Source of the DNA: Spartobacteria bacterium
Lineage (GTDB): Bacteria > Verrucomicrobiota > Verrucomicrobiae > Chthoniobacterales > UBA6821
Length of the DNA: 10,559 nucleotides
Direction: 5' to 3'
NCBI GenBank assembly: GCA_003136515.1
Contig: PLEU01000204.1
Location: 1 to 10,559 of the forward strand
Part shown: positions 9,149 to 10,559 of the stretch, one piece after another
How the letters are laid out: every line of letters starts with the position of its first letter
How positions within the stretch are numbered: the stretch's first letter is position 1
Notes under the pieces: generated by a model
Databases searched by the model: none
What the model was told of the DNA's origin: nothing
What the model saw: the letters and a program-made list of their open reading frames with translations, nothing else
Translations under genes and position numbers: made by a program

Positions 9149-10456
9149 CTACCAACCGATGACAGTGCCATCTCCTAGATTCACTGCCTGAGCTTCCTCT
9201 TCAGTCAGCCAACGTTCCGAAAACCCTGGCCCCCAGGAGTCGGAAATCGCAAGTTCCCGGGTGAGGTGGTTGTAGCCAATAATCAGGCAAACGTGGGCAC
9301 CATTCCGCGGCAGAGTCCTCGCGCTGGCACGGATACTAGGCAGGATTTTCTCGCACCAAGCCAGGGCGGCATTCGTATCGGTAACCCCTTCTCGTCCAAT
9401 CATACGCCCTCCAAGACGATCATTTAACTCATCGGAGCTGTCCAGAGCCCACAACACCGGCTCACCCTTGTCAATATAAGGTGAGATATCGCTGATCCTC
9501 ACCGCTCCAATCCCGGATGTGATCCGACCGCCCGCCTCCCGTACAAGTTCGAAGGCTGCATCGGCAATCTTGGCCATGCTCGTGCCTCCCCCCGCCTGAG
9601 TTTCCCCAGCCATTGCGAGAACATTCATGTCAGCCGTGAGTCCGTAATAGCGTAGAACACGCTCGTAGGTTGCTGGGACGCAATACCCCTTCTCTCCCTG
9701 ATCAACCATGGGTATATCTCCGATCACAACATCCCCATTACTCCGGTGAATCACCCTGTTCGAAATCAAATCCTTGGATTTTTCAAAAGAGTTTCTCTCG
9801 GCATCGGTATCGCTGAACAGCTTCGTTGATAGAATCCTTAGAGCCACATATTCATTCCGTGGGGAAAATAGGATGAAACTGCTCCCTCGCCAGTCCCAGC
9901 GTTCTCCCCGTTCCTCCATATTCGAAACCATGCCGAGCGTAATGGGATTCGGCGGTCCAAGTAATGTTGTCAAGGCCAGCTCAAGCCGATCCCCATCGTG
10001 CCTGATGGCTGCTTTGTACGCCTGAAGCATCTGAGGAGAAACAACCATGTCATGGTTCTCTGAAGTTAATGCGCGTCGTTCATCATTCTGGGTTGCGTAA
10101 ACCGAGATGTCTCCCTTGTTTGCAAAGATGAAGGAGAGACGGGAGGTTCTGCCTGCAATCCCCTGGAGAAATATGGAAAATGGCCTTGTCCCGAGGACGC
10201 TCGCCCCTGCTTCCGGATAGAGTCGGTATCCTGATTCATACGATGTCTCGGACTCCATCTTCAGTCCGAGACGTTCAGCAACATTTCGGGCCGGCTCACT
10301 CCAGAGGTTTTCCTTGCTAAAAAGAGGGATCCCAAATACCTGATTGACTTCCTCTGAAGACGGATTCTTGGGTGCTTCGACCGCCTCTGAAGTATGCAGA
10401 AACAAGGTTCCGATGGCGAATGCCGCCAAGAGGAACAACTTCTGAGAAACGTCCAT
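9149..10456 (-). CDS. Secreted C39-like (papain-fold) cysteine peptidase domain protein
   Basis: A 435-residue exported protein. Residues 1-25 look like a Sec signal peptide: a lone lysine (K6), a hydrophobic run LFLLAAFAIGTLFL (7-20) and a likely cleavage after SEA (residue 25). Residues about 30-240 form a region I do not recognise, with a segment reading LLGPPNP...RWDWRGSSFILF. The C-terminal domain (about 245-435) resembles Peptidase_C39_2: IPMVDQGEKGYCVPATYERV supplies the oxyanion glutamine Q253 and nucleophile C259, GAHVCLIIGYN the histidine H388, and ISDSWG the aspartate D406. All four are present in family order, so an active cysteine peptidase or related acyl-transfer enzyme is plausible. 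Unlike bacteriocin C39 peptidases it has no ABC transporter domains and no transporter neighbour. The substrate is unknown. The gene is on the same strand as speA, 88 bp upstream of it, and probably transcribed separately. No well-placed ribosome binding site is seen; a GGGAG lies 17 bases before the ATG. Confidence 0.85.
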   Translation of the reverse strand: MDVSQKLFLLAAFAIGTLFLHTSEAVEAPKNPSSEEVNQVFGIPLFSKENLWSEPARNVAERLGLKMESETSYESGYRLYPEAGASVLGTRPFSIFLQGIAGRTSRLSFIFANKGDISVYATQNDERRALTSENHDMVVSPQMLQAYKAAIRHDGDRLELALTTLLGPPNPITLGMVSNMEERGERWDWRGSSFILFSPRNEYVALRILSTKLFSDTDAERNSFEKSKDLISNRVIHRSNGDVVIGDIPMVDQGEKGYCVPATYERVLRYYGLTADMNVLAMAGETQAGGGTSMAKIADAAFELVREAGGRITSGIGAVRISDISPYIDKGEPVLWALDSSDELNDRLGGRMIGREGVTDTNAALAWCEKILPSIRASARTLPRNGAHVCLIIGYNHLTRELAISDSWGPGFSERWLTEEEAQAVNLGDGTVIGW

Positions 10457-10462
10457 GTTTAT

Positions 10463-10558
10463 TTAGTGCGGATCTCCCGGTCTGTTGAGGTGTCGATGAC
10501 TGGCAAAAGTATGATCTTCATACATTCCCTCCCCATCTCCTTGCCTCAGTTCCAGAAT
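10463..10558 (-). CDS. Possible 3' end of an upstream gene (uncertain)
   Basis: One - strand frame stays open from the right edge of the window for 31 codons and ends in TAA, 6 bp before the ATG of the C39-like gene. The other two - strand frames close quickly. The translation is hydrophilic (it includes GMYEDHTFASHRHLNRPGD) and matches no family I recognise. If real, it would be the tail of a gene co-transcribed with the C39-like gene. If not, the stretch is that gene's promoter region. So short a frame can be open by chance. Confidence 0.2.
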   Translation of the reverse strand: MLELRQGDGEGMYEDHTFASHRHLNRPGDPH

Positions 10559-10559
10559 C

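Noticed and set aside
9133..9150. Inverted repeat AGTCC/GGACT with 8-base loop at the C39-like stop, next to an A8/T8 tract, as a terminator
   Set aside because: Read in the direction of the gene (- strand) the stem is followed by an A run, not a T run, so it is not an intrinsic terminator for that gene. On the + strand the T run comes before the stem.

Overview
The window holds ordinary bacterial housekeeping genes, densely packed, with one less familiar secreted protein at the right-hand end. Seven genes can be called with fair to high confidence, plus a weak partial reading frame at the right edge. The bacterium is very probably Gram-negative. A Verrucomicrobiota-like lineage is my tentative guess, from the mix of an ISC-type Fe-S chaperone set, biosynthetic SpeA beside gcvTHP, a Sec-type signal on a C39-like protein and the near absence of Shine-Dalgarno sites. 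No marker gene in the window settles this.

Left block, + strand (1-2572): the 3' end of an iscA-type gene, then hscB (J-domain co-chaperone) and hscA (specialised Hsp70). The spacing is 22 and 6 bp, so they are almost certainly co-transcribed. Together they assemble and hand over Fe-S clusters. The genes that usually come first (iscR, iscS, iscU) would lie to the left, outside the window. The ferredoxin gene that often follows hscA is absent, and the block ends in a 93-bp convergent gap.

Middle block, - strand (9060 down to 2666): speA, gcvT, gcvH, gcvP, in transcription order. speA and gcvT overlap by 4 bp (ATGA), gcvT and gcvH are 49 bp apart, and gcvH and gcvP overlap by 1 bp (TGATG). This looks like one operon. 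SpeA makes agmatine from arginine for polyamine synthesis. GcvT, GcvH and GcvP are three of the four glycine cleavage proteins; the L protein is encoded elsewhere. The catalytic and cofactor residues can be seen in each: PLP lysines in SpeA and GcvP, the lipoyl lysine in GcvH, and the catalytic aspartate in GcvT.

Right block, - strand (10456 down to 9149): a 435-residue protein with a signal peptide, an unrecognised N-terminal region and a C-terminal C39/papain-like cysteine peptidase fold with Gln-Cys-His-Asp in order. The last ~100 bp hold a short open frame that may be the tail of another gene.

I see no tRNA, rRNA, CRISPR, insertion sequence, prophage or riboswitch, and I found no convincing undescribed system. 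The best leads are the speA-gcvTHP linkage, the C39-like protein with its novel N-terminal region, and the missing Shine-Dalgarno sites at all seven inspected starts.
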